Shown: piece by piece, positions 53,952 to 63,687 of the stretch
Position numbering within the stretch: position 1 is the stretch's first letter
How the letters are laid out: the number at the start of each line of letters is the position of its first letter
Assembly (NCBI GenBank): GCA_963792445.1
Contig: CAWBWO010000019.1
Coordinates: 1-64,000, forward strand
Reading direction: 5' to 3'
DNA from: Rummeliibacillus sp963792445
Lineage (GTDB): Bacteria > Bacillota > Bacilli > Bacillales_A > Planococcaceae
DNA length: 64,000 bases
Made by a program: the position numbers and the translations under genes
The notes under the pieces: model-generated
The model's input: the letters and a program-made list of their open reading frames with translations, nothing else
Told to the model about the DNA's origin: nothing
Database searches by the model: none

Positions 53952-54794
53952 ATGGTAGAACAAACAGTAACATTAAACAATGGAGTTAAAATGCCTTCAG
54001 TAGGTTACGGTACTTTCCGAGTTAAAGACAGTGATGAACTTGCAAGTATAGTAACTTTAGCAATTAAAGAAGGCTATCGTCATATTGATACAGCACATAT
54101 TTATGGCAATGAAGAAAGTGTAGGTCGTGGGATAAAATCAGCAATTGATGAAGGTATTGTGACTCGTGAAGAATTATTCGTCACCTCTAAAGTTTGGAAT
54201 GATGGACTTACTTATGTAGATACACTTGCAGCTTACGAAGAAAGTATTCGGAAATTAGGTCTAGAATATTTAGATCTTTATATCATCCACTGGCCAGGTC
54301 CAGATGATCATTTTATTGAAGTATATAAAGCACTTGAAGAACTATACAACAATAAAAAAGTAAAAACAATTGGTGTAAGTAATTTCCACGTACATCATTT
54401 AGAAAAACTACTGGCCAATACATCCGTAGTCCCAGCCGTTAACCAAATCGAATTCCAACCTCGATTAACTCAATTAGAAGTAAGAGAATATTGCCAAAAA
54501 CATAGCATTCAAGTTGAAGCTTGGTCTCCACTTATGAACGGCGAAATTCTAAATGATCCAACTCTTGTTGAAATTGCTGAAAAGTATCAAAAATCACCTG
54601 CTCAAATCGTTCTAAGATGGGATTTACAAAATGCTGTCATTACAATCCCAAAATCCATGACACCATCTCGTATTCGTGAAAACTTAAATGTTTTTGACTT
54701 TTCACTTACAGAAGAGGAACTTGATAGAGTTTCTTCATTAAATGAAGATTTCCACTATGGTCCAAATCCAGAAGAATATAATTTTAATCACTAA
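53952..54794 (+). CDS. Aldo/keto reductase
   Basis: 280 aa from ATG 53952, 9 bases after GGAGGA; the ATG at 53946 is too close. The catalytic tetrad is visible: Asp and Tyr in IDTAHIYGNEESVG, Lys in VTSKVWNDG, His in LYIIHWPGP. The C-terminal IPKSMTPSRIRENL binds NADPH. Related B. subtilis enzymes (YvgN/YtbE) reduce methylglyoxal and other aldehydes. Single gene. Confidence 0.9.
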   Translation: MVEQTVTLNNGVKMPSVGYGTFRVKDSDELASIVTLAIKEGYRHIDTAHIYGNEESVGRGIKSAIDEGIVTREELFVTSKVWNDGLTYVDTLAAYEESIRKLGLEYLDLYIIHWPGPDDHFIEVYKALEELYNNKKVKTIGVSNFHVHHLEKLLANTSVVPAVNQIEFQPRLTQLEVREYCQKHSIQVEAWSPLMNGEILNDPTLVEIAEKYQKSPAQIVLRWDLQNAVITIPKSMTPSRIRENLNVFDFSLTEEELDRVSSLNEDFHYGPNPEEYNFNH

Positions 54795-54800
54795 TTCAAA

Positions 54801-54836
54801 AAGCACAAACCTAAATCTCGGGTTTGTGCCTTCAGA
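54801..54836 (-). terminator. Terminator of the ABC exporter genes
   Basis: GCACAAACC / GGTTTGTGC stem; the minus strand continues into TTTTTG. It also lies behind the aldo/keto reductase. Confidence 0.75.
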
Positions 54837-54879
54837 TTTATCGATGCTCTATCCGGATAATTTGCCTAATAATACTTAA

Positions 54880-55638
54880 TCATATTCCTATTTCTAACAT
54901 TTTAGCCGTTATTTTTTCGATTCTACCATCTAAATCAGTCCCATTAAACTTTGGAAGCTTCATCTCGCTCACGATTTTTCCATCTCGCATATACATTATA
55001 CGCTCTGTTCGCGCTGCAACCTTTGCATCGTGCGTTACAAGCATAATCGTAGTACCGTCCGCGTTGATTTCAGAAAATAAGTCCATAATCTCTTGCGCGG
55101 ATTTTGAGTTGAGTGCACCTGTAGGCTCGTCACCAAAGATAATTTTGGGATTGTTCATAAGTGCTCGGCATATTCCCGCACGCTGAAGCTGACCTCCTGA
55201 AACTTGTGTAATGTCTCGATTTTCAAGCTCCACAATTCCAAGCTTTTTCATAAGTGCTCTTGCCTTCTTCGAAATGTTTGTAACGTTTTTTCTGTTATCT
55301 CGCATTGAAGGAAGAATAATATTGTCTAGAATATTTAGATTTTTTATCATGGTCGGCTGCTGAAAAACAAAACCCATATTTGTTCTTCTTATATCTGAAA
55401 GCTCCTCTTCTCCGACTTTCGATAAATCTCTACTGTCAAAAATGACTTTTCCACTATTAACACCATCCATTCCGCTCAGTGCAAACATCAACGTCGATTT
55501 TCCTGATCCAGAAGGTCCCATAATCGCAACGAACTCACCCTCATTTAATTCAACTGACACTCCATCAAGCACATTACGCATTTCATTGCCTTCGTAATAA
55601 GATTTAACTAAATGATCACCGATAATCATCTTGTTCAT
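54880..55638 (-). CDS. ABC transporter ATPase, MacB/BceA-like
   Basis: 252 aa. Walker A GPSGSGKSTLMFA, Q-loop FQQPTMIKNLN, signature VSGGQLQRAGICRAL, Walker B IIFGDEPTGALN and H-loop VTHDAKVAART. The DEPTGALN form is typical of FtsX-permease partners that export antimicrobials or act in cell-envelope stress. It lies 3 bases after the permease gene. Codon choice and the wording of the proteins look more clostridial than the neighbours; this is an impression only. Confidence 0.85.
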   Translation of the reverse strand: MNKMIIGDHLVKSYYEGNEMRNVLDGVSVELNEGEFVAIMGPSGSGKSTLMFALSGMDGVNSGKVIFDSRDLSKVGEEELSDIRRTNMGFVFQQPTMIKNLNILDNIILPSMRDNRKNVTNISKKARALMKKLGIVELENRDITQVSGGQLQRAGICRALMNNPKIIFGDEPTGALNSKSAQEIMDLFSEINADGTTIMLVTHDAKVAARTERIMYMRDGKIVSEMKLPKFNGTDLDGRIEKITAKMLEIGI

Positions 55639-55641
55639 AAG

Positions 55642-57961
55642 CTACTCCTTTATACTTTCTGAAATTTTAATTCGTCCCATGCCTGAAGTGCCAATTATTG
55701 TGGCGATAAGTACCACACTTACCATCATTAGTGGAGAAAGTAGGTACGCCGATTTTGAATTAACCACAAAATTAAACGATGACACGCCAAATGAAGAAAT
55801 AACAGCACCCGCAAGTACCTCTCCTAAAGAGTTTGCCAAAAGCGTGCCCAAAACAATACCAACAATTAGAACGAATATTGATCGTGAAATATACTGTGTC
55901 ATAATATCTGTGCTTGTAAAACCTAATGCCTTCATTACGGCAATGGAATATCTGTCCTTTGCGACAAGCATTTTCATAAACAACAGTGTAACAAGTACCA
56001 TTATAATAAGTGCTATGACAATTGAGGCGAAGGCGGACTTTTTGACTGAACTTATTGTAGAGCCGAATGTCTGTTTTACAAATTCATCAATGTCTGAAAC
56101 TTTTGCGAACTGAAAACTGTCTGAATACTCTGAAACCTTTTTATCTACAAGAGATGTGTCCAAAAGTTTAGCACAGATAATGCTCCACATAATATCAGCT
56201 GAATTGTCCGTAAATACCGCTTTTGCTGTTTTGCCACCATTAGTTAGATCAGAATAAATTCCGCTTACTGTAAGCTTCTTTTCATTCCCATCAATTATAA
56301 GCGTTATGACATCGCCAACCTTTTTCTTCATCTCATCTGCGTTTATAGCTGAAAGCGCAATTTCGTTTTCTTTAGCAGGTGCTCTGCCCTTGGCGTATTC
56401 TATCGGAAATTTCAAATGATCACCGAGTTCAACTTTAATATTTTCCTCTGATCCATCTTTCATTTTTGCTTTGAAAATTTTTGTTGTAAGGACGGAATAT
56501 TTTGAAATGGTATTGTCGTTACTCATCGTCTTTAAAATCTCATCGGCTTTTTTAGAAATATTATCAGTCTGCTGAATATCAATGCGCAGATCGTAGTTTC
56601 CAATGCCCATATATTTCGTGAAGCTTTTGGAGGAAATCGTGTTGTACAGGTTCTGAGGAACAATAATGATAAATGCTGATATCACCAAGACGCTTAAGCT
56701 AGTGGCATAAAGTCTTTTCCTTGTGAGAACATCTTTTATACCAAGAAATATATTCGTATTAAACAATCTGTTTCTATTTAGAAATAAATAATTCGCTCCC
56801 TCTTTTTTTCCTTTTGATGTGCCAAAGCGTATTGCTTCTACAGCGGATATTTTTCGAAAGCGTTTCAATACGAAGTTTACATAGGTGATCAATAGAAATA
56901 ACACTAGCAATATGCCAATGATTCCGAAAAGCAAGTGCAAAAGAAGAATTTTCGCTTTCACCCATATAAAGCCGTATATTTTCAAGAAGCATACCTTTAA
57001 ATAGTACCGAAAGCCCAAAGCCGAGAACACTGCCTGCCACAGCAATAATTAAATATTTCGCAAGATAAATCCTTTTTATATCTGAAATACGTAGCCCGAT
57101 TGCCTTCATAACACCAATTTCGCGGTAGTCTTCTTCGATTTTTGCAAGGAGCGTAAAGCGAATGCACATAAATGCAATGGCAACAACAAGTGCGCTTACA
57201 AGTAGGATCACCGCAATCATCATCCCATCTGAAAGTGCATTCAGCATTTTGAAAAGTTTATATGTAACTGTTGGTCCATTCGCTTCAAGTCCTGCGGAAG
57301 CATAAGCCGTCTCAAATGCACCTAGCGAAGATACATCCTTTAATCTGAACTCAATCAAATATTCTGTTCTTCCAAGTCTTTTTATTTGCTCATAATCATT
57401 TTCACTGACAAGAAATCTCTTTGAAGCAGAGAGAGTGGAATTCATCTGCGAATCACGGAGAAAACCAGCAATAGTAAATTTTTTTCCGCTTATTACTGCT
57501 TTATCCCCGACCTTTGCGGTACCGTCTCTCATATAGTTAATTGGTACATAAAGCTCTCCATCAGATACATGAATAATGTTACCTTCAAGATCAAGAAGAT
57601 AATCAAATTTTTTGTTCTGTATGCTGAATCCGTTATCCTGAACATTTCCTGCGAGTGATCTTTTGCCTAATATAATCTGTGTGCCATCCATGTTTAGAAA
57701 TTCAACTACTTGAAATTCATCGACGTTGCTATTCTGTTCTGCAAAAGATGATAGCCTCGCTGTATCAATTTCACCCGAATGCATTTGCATAAAATGTGGC
57801 GTTTTCGCTTTTGACATGAGTGTATCTAGCGCTCCTGAAAGATTGACCATGAGGATTGCAGCACACGAAACAAGCATAGCTGAAGCAGCGACAAATATCA
57901 TTGTACATAACGTGATCAATTTGCTCTTTAAAATGTCATTGCGGATTAATCTGAAATACAT
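55642..57961 (-). pseudogene. FtsX/MacB-type ABC permease, frameshifted
   Basis: Read from ATG 57961, the first 330 residues hold a signal-anchor helix, a large extracytoplasmic domain and three membrane helices (SDGMMIAVILLVSALVVAIA onward). The frame breaks near 56935-56952 after ENIRLYMGESENSSF and continues in another frame with LLFGIIGILLVLFLLITYVN, a second extracytoplasmic domain (residues about 430-610) and the last three helices. Together this is one permease of about 770 residues. A single indel in the short T/C-rich tract explains the break. Confidence 0.8.
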
Positions 57962-58102
57962 ATGTCACCTCTGTTTTCAAATTTTTAAACGTTTTTTCAT
58001 TGTACGAATTTTCCTAAGTAAACATATAAGTACTCTTGCGTTGAAACAGTTTCTATGCTGAAGAACTTTCCATACTTTTAGAAATGTGAAGGACTACATG
58101 AA

Positions 58103-58729
58103 TTATTTATTGCTACCAAACATTTGTATAACGGACATAAGACTTCCGCTTTCAACACCAAGCAATCTTTCTGTGTTGAAGACAAATGCATGAATACGTG
58201 TAGCGCGCTCTTCGTTCGTCATTTGTACCATGTCATCGTCAAAAATCGTATTCGCATACGTGACAACCATTTCCATGCATTCATATGGAAATGGTGTATT
58301 AAACCGCCCTTGCTCAATTCCCTCACGAATAATTCCTGTCAGTATCGGCGTAACGCCGTTTATAATGACTTTTTGTATTTTCTGATGCATAAGCGCGTTC
58401 TGTGGCCTGTGAATGTGTTCCATAATCTCCTGGCTGCTTCCCCCGCTTATGTTCAGTGACATGACAACGTGGATTATACGATCAACTACAGGTATACTCT
58501 TGTCTGCAGCAATTTCTTGCGCTGTCTCTAAAAGACGGATACTATACCGTTCAATCAGCGCATCCATAATACTCTCCTTCGATTTGAAGTGATGATACAG
58601 TGTCCCCCGAGCAATTCCGACTTTTTCAAGAATATCGTTTGTACTTGTACCATCAAAGCCTTTTTGGCCAAAAAGCTCATCTGCTGCATCAAGAATTTCA
58701 TTCCTGCGTTCTTCAGCTTCTTTTCTCAT
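58103..58729 (-). CDS. TetR-family regulator of the ABC exporter
   Basis: 208 aa. The DNA-binding domain is classic (RRNEILDAADELFGQKGFDG, ARGTLYHHFKSKESIM). The ligand-binding domain is variable and ends MSVIQMFGSNK. AGGAGGTG precedes the ATG. It lies upstream of and codirectional with the permease and ATPase, so it likely represses them until the exported compound appears. Confidence 0.85.
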   Translation of the reverse strand: MRKEAEERRNEILDAADELFGQKGFDGTSTNDILEKVGIARGTLYHHFKSKESIMDALIERYSIRLLETAQEIAADKSIPVVDRIIHVVMSLNISGGSSQEIMEHIHRPQNALMHQKIQKVIINGVTPILTGIIREGIEQGRFNTPFPYECMEMVVTYANTIFDDDMVQMTNEERATRIHAFVFNTERLLGVESGSLMSVIQMFGSNK

Positions 58730-59360
58730 AACACCTCCTCCTTGTAGACCGACTGCCTGTCGATAAAATTATAACATTATTTTCCTTATTTTCAATAATA
58801 AATTACAATCGTACTTATTCTATCAGTAGTTTTCATTACACATTTGCTCTGGATTTAACAAATTCAGTAATCCAGGTTTCAAATATAACAGCTGTTACTT
58901 AAATAAACACTTCTCTCAATTAGCCGAAATTATTTTATTAACGAAAGTTGATAATCTATTGCTGCCATAATATAAACTGAGTTGGCTGTAATAGCAGTAA
59001 ATTCTTTGCTTATTCCTTTTTGACCAGCTCTTCCAATTTTCATAGAAAGGAAAGACTTTTTCAAAATTGGCCTTGTAAATCGAACGTGGACTTTTTAGCT
59101 TACAAGATGGCGCGATTTCTGAATTGTGTACGATCATATCATTTCTCTGTCTAATGAAGTAGTTTTATTGAGATGTGCTTCTCTTTTATTCATCATTAGA
59201 ATTTCAAGTTTTTTCTATCAGGATGCATAATAGCCTATCTGTAAGGTCCAATCGTGATAAAATCAAACAAATAGAGCTATGAAAACTTATATATGAAATA
59301 TGATATTGGCTAATAACACGAATAGTGAAAAAGTCATTAAAATAAAGGGGAAAGATATAA
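58730..59360. other. 600-base gap, no confident gene
   Basis: A 73-codon reverse frame (58916-59137) encodes a basic protein (SWSKRNKQRIYCYYSQLSLY) without a ribosome site and with no family I recognise; it may be a remnant. Otherwise A/T-rich, with the promoter and GGGGAAAG ribosome site of the next gene at the end. Confidence 0.5.
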
Positions 59361-60050
59361 ATGGCAGAATTAATGGATTGGAAAAATAGTGCTCACGGGC
59401 AAAAATTTATAGCTTCTTTTAGCGGAGGAAAGGATAGTGTCTTAGCTCTATATAAAGCAATGATGGTTGGAGAAGCGGTTGGACTGATTGTCATGCTGGA
59501 GGAAGAAGGGAAACGTTCTAGATCCCATGGAATGCCTCCGGAACTCATACATGCCCAAGCTAAATCTATTGGTTTGCCCGTATATACTGCAGCCGCAAGT
59601 TGGACAGATTATGAAAAAGTATTTATACGTCTTTTAGAAAAGGCTAAAAATCAAGGATCAGAAGTGTTAGTAACTGGAGACTTGGATATGCCTGCACATG
59701 GCTGTTGGCATGAAAAGGTTACGAGGTATGCTGGATTAAATCTTGGGATGCCCTTATGGGAAATGAACCATCATGAAGCTGTCGAAGAGTTCATAGGTTT
59801 AGGATTTGTAACAATCATTGTGACTGTAAATTTATCACTTGGAATGCGAGAGGACGATTTAGGGCGAACGTTAACTCATGAATACGTGAAGGAACTTGAA
59901 TCTCGTGGTATTGACCCCTGCGGAGAAGGTGGAGAGTTCCATACCACAGTACTAGATGGACCCATTTTTAAATATCCTATTCCAGTTCGTAAATGTGAGA
60001 TTTTAAAGTACGGAGAATATGCCTTTTTGCCTTTGGAGTTAGATCAGTAA
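59361..60050 (+). CDS. Dph6-like PP-loop ATPase (diphthine-ammonia-ligase family)
   Basis: 229 aa. FSGGKDSVLALYKAM is the PP-loop that adenylates substrates; GDLDMPAHGCWHEKVTRYAG and GIDPCGEGGEFHTTVLDGP are hallmarks of the Dph6 / MJ0570 group. Bacteria do not make diphthamide, so this bacterial branch has another, unknown amidating or thiolating role. The ATG follows AAGGGGAAAG. Single gene with a terminator. Confidence 0.8.
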   Translation: MAELMDWKNSAHGQKFIASFSGGKDSVLALYKAMMVGEAVGLIVMLEEEGKRSRSHGMPPELIHAQAKSIGLPVYTAAASWTDYEKVFIRLLEKAKNQGSEVLVTGDLDMPAHGCWHEKVTRYAGLNLGMPLWEMNHHEAVEEFIGLGFVTIIVTVNLSLGMREDDLGRTLTHEYVKELESRGIDPCGEGGEFHTTVLDGPIFKYPIPVRKCEILKYGEYAFLPLELDQ

Positions 60051-60079
60051 GTTAATAAACCTTGATAAAAGTGCAATTA

Positions 60080-60123
60080 GAAAAAGCATGTTTTGAAAAA
60101 ATGATCACAACACGCTTTTTCTT
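60080..60123 (+). terminator. Terminator of the Dph6-like gene
   Basis: AAAAAGCATGTT pairs with AACACGCTTTTT (one mismatch), ending in T. Confidence 0.8.
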
Positions 60124-60462
60124 ATTCATTTGAAACATCCTTTTATAAAATTTGATAATTTTTGTGATCCTTGCTACACAGATATGCGAGAGAAAAGCCC
60201 CAGATAGATTCGATGCATTATTTTTTATGAAAATGGAAGACTAAATTAATAACTTTATGTATTCTAACAATTTTTTAAATATTATATTCTATTATTTTAG
60301 AAGGAGATCTTCCGTAATCTGGCCTTTTAATGAAATAAAGAGCTGTTCCTTTTTACAGAAAAGTGCCCGATTGTAGTACATAAAAAAATACGAAAAAAAG
60401 AAAAATGACTTCTCCGACAATTTAACTAAACCATCTGTTAGTAGAATAATGTAATTATAAGA
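60124..60462. other. Gap without recognisable content
   Basis: A/T-rich, stops in all frames, no strong hairpins or repeats. Confidence 0.6.
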
Positions 60463-60671
60463 TTATAAATTAAACCTTTTTGAAATGATTTTGGCTACTT
60501 CTCCCGCGTACAAATTAGTATTGTTAATTTTTGTATAATTTTCTTTTTTAATTTCACCCTTGTTGGAGTTCAACCTGTGTTTTTTCATTGTGGTTCAAGT
60601 AATTCAATGGTCATATGGTTGTGAAACAATTTTAAATTTGTTATCTTTTCTAATTCCTGTCCTACTGTCAT
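60463..60671 (-). pseudogene. Deleted AAA/shikimate-kinase-like nucleotide kinase
   Basis: Minus strand from 60671 reads MTVGQELEKITNLKLFHNHM and TIELLEPQ before a stop. After a gap, 60549-60463 reads ENYTKINNTNLYAGEVAKII and SKRFNL before TAA. These are the start (just after the P-loop) and the very end of a family of about 180-residue kinase-like proteins. The P-loop, the middle and the frame are lost. The fragments abut the end of the RibD-like gene. Confidence 0.65.
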
Positions 60672-60687
60672 TTTAAAATGTGCAATT

Positions 60688-61260
60688 TTAATAATTCGTA
60701 TTCAAATGATAGATTAGTTGCACTACACCAGATGAGAATATTCTTGAATCAACCATGTTTAAATTTAACCTTTTTTTTATATCAGTAAACAGCGGTTTTC
60801 CTTCTCCCAAAATAACAGGATGAACAGATAATCTAAATTCATCAACAAGCCCTAAATTGATAAAAGTTGTAATTAGACTTGATCCACCATATAGCCAGAT
60901 GTCTTTACCAGGCTTATTCTTCAATATATTTACTTCTTCAAGAATGTTATCATTTATGTAAATTGTTTTCTGATTAGTCCCTTTTTGCGTTTTAGAAAAT
61001 ATAATTTTTTCTTTACTATGAATTAATTTCCATATTTCTTTATCAGTATTAGGATCTTCTATTTCTGGAGTAAATTCTCCCCATAAATCGTAGCTTTTTC
61101 TTCCATAGAAAATAGTATCAATTTGATTTAAGAAATTAATAAATCCCATCTCAGAGTCCATGATGCACCAATCAACTTCTCCATTTTTCCCTTCAATAAA
61201 ACCATCTAAAGTAACTGCTAAATCTAAAATAATTTTTCTCGATTTTACCCCATTTGACAC
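60688..61260 (-). CDS. Dihydrofolate reductase-family / RibD C-terminal-like reductase
   Basis: 190 aa. RKIILDLAVTLDGFIEGKNG, DTIFYGRKSYDLWGEF and IWLYGGSSLITTFINLGLVDE and HPVILGEGKPLF fit the stand-alone RibD_C/YyaP group. These bind NADPH; their substrates are mostly unknown. GGGAGGAA precedes the ATG. Single gene. Confidence 0.85.
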   Translation of the reverse strand: MSNGVKSRKIILDLAVTLDGFIEGKNGEVDWCIMDSEMGFINFLNQIDTIFYGRKSYDLWGEFTPEIEDPNTDKEIWKLIHSKEKIIFSKTQKGTNQKTIYINDNILEEVNILKNKPGKDIWLYGGSSLITTFINLGLVDEFRLSVHPVILGEGKPLFTDIKKRLNLNMVDSRIFSSGVVQLIYHLNTNY

Positions 61261-61430
61261 AATTCTTCCTCCCTTTAATCATTTAGATAGTGTTTCTCTC
61301 CAATTTTTTATTTTATCATTATTAACACAATTAGTTATTCAAGAGTATGGCCCTGAATAAAATCATAATCATTAATTCTTTTGGAATACAGGGTTTATAC
61401 CCATTTCTTATTGTGAGAGAATATTATTCT

Positions 61431-61845
61431 TCATATGCCCTCCAACCAATGAAATGGTTGTAATTCCTTAAGTGTTTTGAAGACGAAGATCACCATTTGG
61501 ATTTGTAACAGCTGCTTTTAGGTCTGTTTCCCCAATAACGAAATCTTTCTTGGCATATCCAACAAGGTGTTAATATCTTAAACTGTGAATTTTCATCATC
61601 TCTTACAATATAAAAGGTATGAGTAATTTTAGTATTTAGCTTATGTGCTTCAAGAATAGCGCCCGTTTCTAAACATAATTCTGTTCCTGCGTTGATTACT
61701 TCTGGTGCAACACTAGTTCGTAATTTACCATCGTCTGTAAGCATAGCCGCTGAACCACACTATCCAGTAGGCTCTCTACTTATTAAATCAATTCTATCGC
61801 TTCATCATACAATATTTATTCAATTTCGATTTTGTTCCCCCTTTA
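61431..61845 (-). pseudogene. Cytidine deaminase, decayed by stops and frameshifts
   Basis: The minus strand carries an AAAGGGGGA ribosome site, then IEIE-stop-ILYDEAIELI-stop-stop (CAA to TAA changes likely), then GSAAMLTDDGKLRTSVAPEV, GTELCLETGAILEAHKLNTK (the HAE-like Cys/Glu site), VRDDENSQFKILTPC and ICQERFRYWG with the zinc Cys pair. The frame shifts there to TDLKAAVTNPNGDLR and again to VFKTLKELQPFHW, the normal C-terminus. All parts are present in order, so this is a full-length gene with several inactivating changes. Confidence 0.85.
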
Positions 61846-62107
61846 TATAAAATGATTACATTTTAAAAATTTTTAATCAATAATCTAGCCCTAAAATTCG
61901 AAAAGGCATAATTCTTTTTCAAGAAGTTCACTGAGTGTGGAAGATCAAATGCTGTTGAAGTCTAGCACCGGTTAGTATAAGTACAATACTTCCCAATCTT
62001 TTTTAGTTTTCACCCGCATGTTGGGCAATTTCAACCTCTAGAGCCACCCCATGGTTGTCTTCAGAGGAGAAGGTTAAGAGAAAAAATAAACAACATTATA
62101 TAATTTC
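61846..62107. other. Gap without confident gene
   Basis: A minus-strand frame near 62070-62000 reads SEDNHGVALEVEIAQHAGEN before a stop. It looks like a coding remnant, but I cannot place it. No other structure was seen. Confidence 0.4.
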
Positions 62108-63130
62108 TCAGGCATTTTTTTCTTTTGTTTGGATATTAAACAAATCTAACAGGAACATTAATAACGGAATCCCCAACAACAGACCCCATGTTCCCAAGAA
62201 AAACTCCGAGATAATCAAGGTTAAAAAAGCCAGAAAGATAGGCAATTTTGTTGCTTGTGCCATCAATCTTGGATTGAGTACATAGCTTTCCATGGCGTGA
62301 AGCCCCAAAACCATAACCACAATCCAAAGGACTTTAGGTATTCCGCCCATCGTAAACGCAATAATAGCTAGTGGAATGAAAGAGATAATCGCTCCTACTA
62401 CAGGAATGAGACCGAAGAAGAACATCATAAGTCCAAGACCAATTACTTGATGGAAACCAAGTATTGCAAGGAAAATCATAGATAAAACCGCATTAATCAA
62501 CGAAATTAATATTTGAAATTGCAGTATCTTACCAAAGGTATTGGCAAAATTGGTTCCTAAGTATTTGTAGTACGAATAAAGAAAAATGATTCTGCTCTTC
62601 TCTAGCTTCTTGCAAAAATCCCTGATTTCTTTTTTCCCGCTTAATAAGAAAAAGCTTAAAATAAACGCCATTATCAACTGGATACTAAATTCACTGACAT
62701 GCGGGATAGCATGGAATATCGTGGTAACAGCTCCTTTTGTGTAGGACTCTAAATGTAGTCCTTTCAAAATCCCTTCTATATTTGGATTGATTTGATTCGT
62801 ATATGTTTCTAGATTAAATGAAATGAGTTTATGGGCGATTCCTGTTAATTCCTTTGCCGAACGGTTGATATAGGTGGCTAATCCGAAAACAATTGCAAAT
62901 AGAATCACGGCATACATTCCAATTGTGACTATCTTCTCTTTTATCGGAATCATTTTCGATAGGAATTTATAGAGAACTTGTTGTAGGCTGTTCAAGAGAT
63001 AAGAAAAAATAAAAGTCAATAACAACAAATTTAACAATCCTCTGATACTCCACAATATAACGACCAACAACACCAATGCGAATACCTTTTTTACTACTTC
63101 TTCTTTAAAAAACGCTTTCAAGTGATCCAT
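62108..63130 (-). CDS. AI-2E/PerM-family membrane transporter
   Basis: 340 aa with about eight membrane helices. IINAVLSMIFLAILGFHQVIGLGLMMFFFGLIPVVGAIIS and VLGLHAMESYVLNPRLMAQATKLPIF are the conserved blocks of the family (the second carries the PRLMAQATKLP signature; shown in pieces up to the limit). Members have been linked to autoinducer-2 export or Na+/H+ antiport; the role here is unknown. Single gene. Confidence 0.85.
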   Translation of the reverse strand: MDHLKAFFKEEVVKKVFALVLLVVILWSIRGLLNLLLLTFIFSYLLNSLQQVLYKFLSKMIPIKEKIVTIGMYAVILFAIVFGLATYINRSAKELTGIAHKLISFNLETYTNQINPNIEGILKGLHLESYTKGAVTTIFHAIPHVSEFSIQLIMAFILSFFLLSGKKEIRDFCKKLEKSRIIFLYSYYKYLGTNFANTFGKILQFQILISLINAVLSMIFLAILGFHQVIGLGLMMFFFGLIPVVGAIISFIPLAIIAFTMGGIPKVLWIVVMVLGLHAMESYVLNPRLMAQATKLPIFLAFLTLIISEFFLGTWGLLLGIPLLMFLLDLFNIQTKEKNA

Positions 63131-63399
63131 TTTTTTCTCTCATTTCTAAAGGATTTATTTCTCTATCTCTTTTTTGAATGGCTCTGAAAGAAAGAAAACC
63201 ATAAAAAAAGAGGGGTGTATCGCTCCTCAAATATCTATCTATTATATACATTTTACCATTCTTATTATTGAAATGCCTAGTTTCTGTTAACGTTAAAAAA
63301 TCGCTACAAAGCATAAAAAGGGCTGCCACAGCAACCACCGATGTTAAACTAATTAAACTAAAGCGACCTTTCGTATTATAAGCTCAGTCAGAGATTTAA

Positions 63400-63636
63400 T
63401 CTGGTTGACTATTTTTTCTTCAATTTATAGATTGATAGTAGCCGGGGTTGAACGTTCTCACCCGTGGGACTGGATCCCGACCATTAAACTGTTCGCCCTC
63501 TACTTGATAACAAATGATTAGGCTGGTTGGGACATGGAGATCCCGTATAACAAGCGAAGATATGAATAACAAGGTAGATAGAGGTTACCGGATCAATCCA
63601 CTACATAAGGAAGAGATATAAATGAATCCAGTTGTT
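63400..63636 (+). mobile_element. 5' end of an IS110-type element (non-coding leader plus first codons)
   Basis: A GC-richer, structured leader at about 63440-63600 is followed by AAGGAAGAG and ATGAATCCAGTTGTT at 63622, encoding MNPVV, the usual start of IS110-family transposases (MNPVVGLDV-type). After five codons the sequence departs into a terminator hairpin and the rest of the transposase is gone. In IS110 elements the 5' leader encodes the bridge RNA. Assignment is by recalled similarity of leader and start, not by a search. Confidence 0.55.
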
Positions 63637-63672
63637 TTTCTTAAACTATTTTGTCCAATAGTTTAAGAAAAA
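63632..63672. terminator. Bidirectional hairpin at the IS110 relic boundary
   Basis: TTTTTCTTAAACTATT / AATAGTTTAAGAAAAA perfect 16-bp inverted repeat with a 6-base loop. It probably terminates the reverse gene at 63688. Confidence 0.8.
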
Positions 63673-63687
63673 CCTTTGCCCCAATTT

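Noticed and set aside
55631..56113. 160-codon forward frame inside the ABC permease
   Set aside because: Antisense shadow of the permease C-terminus.
63105..63338. 77-codon reverse frame before the AI-2E transporter
   Set aside because: No ribosome site, overlaps the transporter start and resembles nothing; likely chance.
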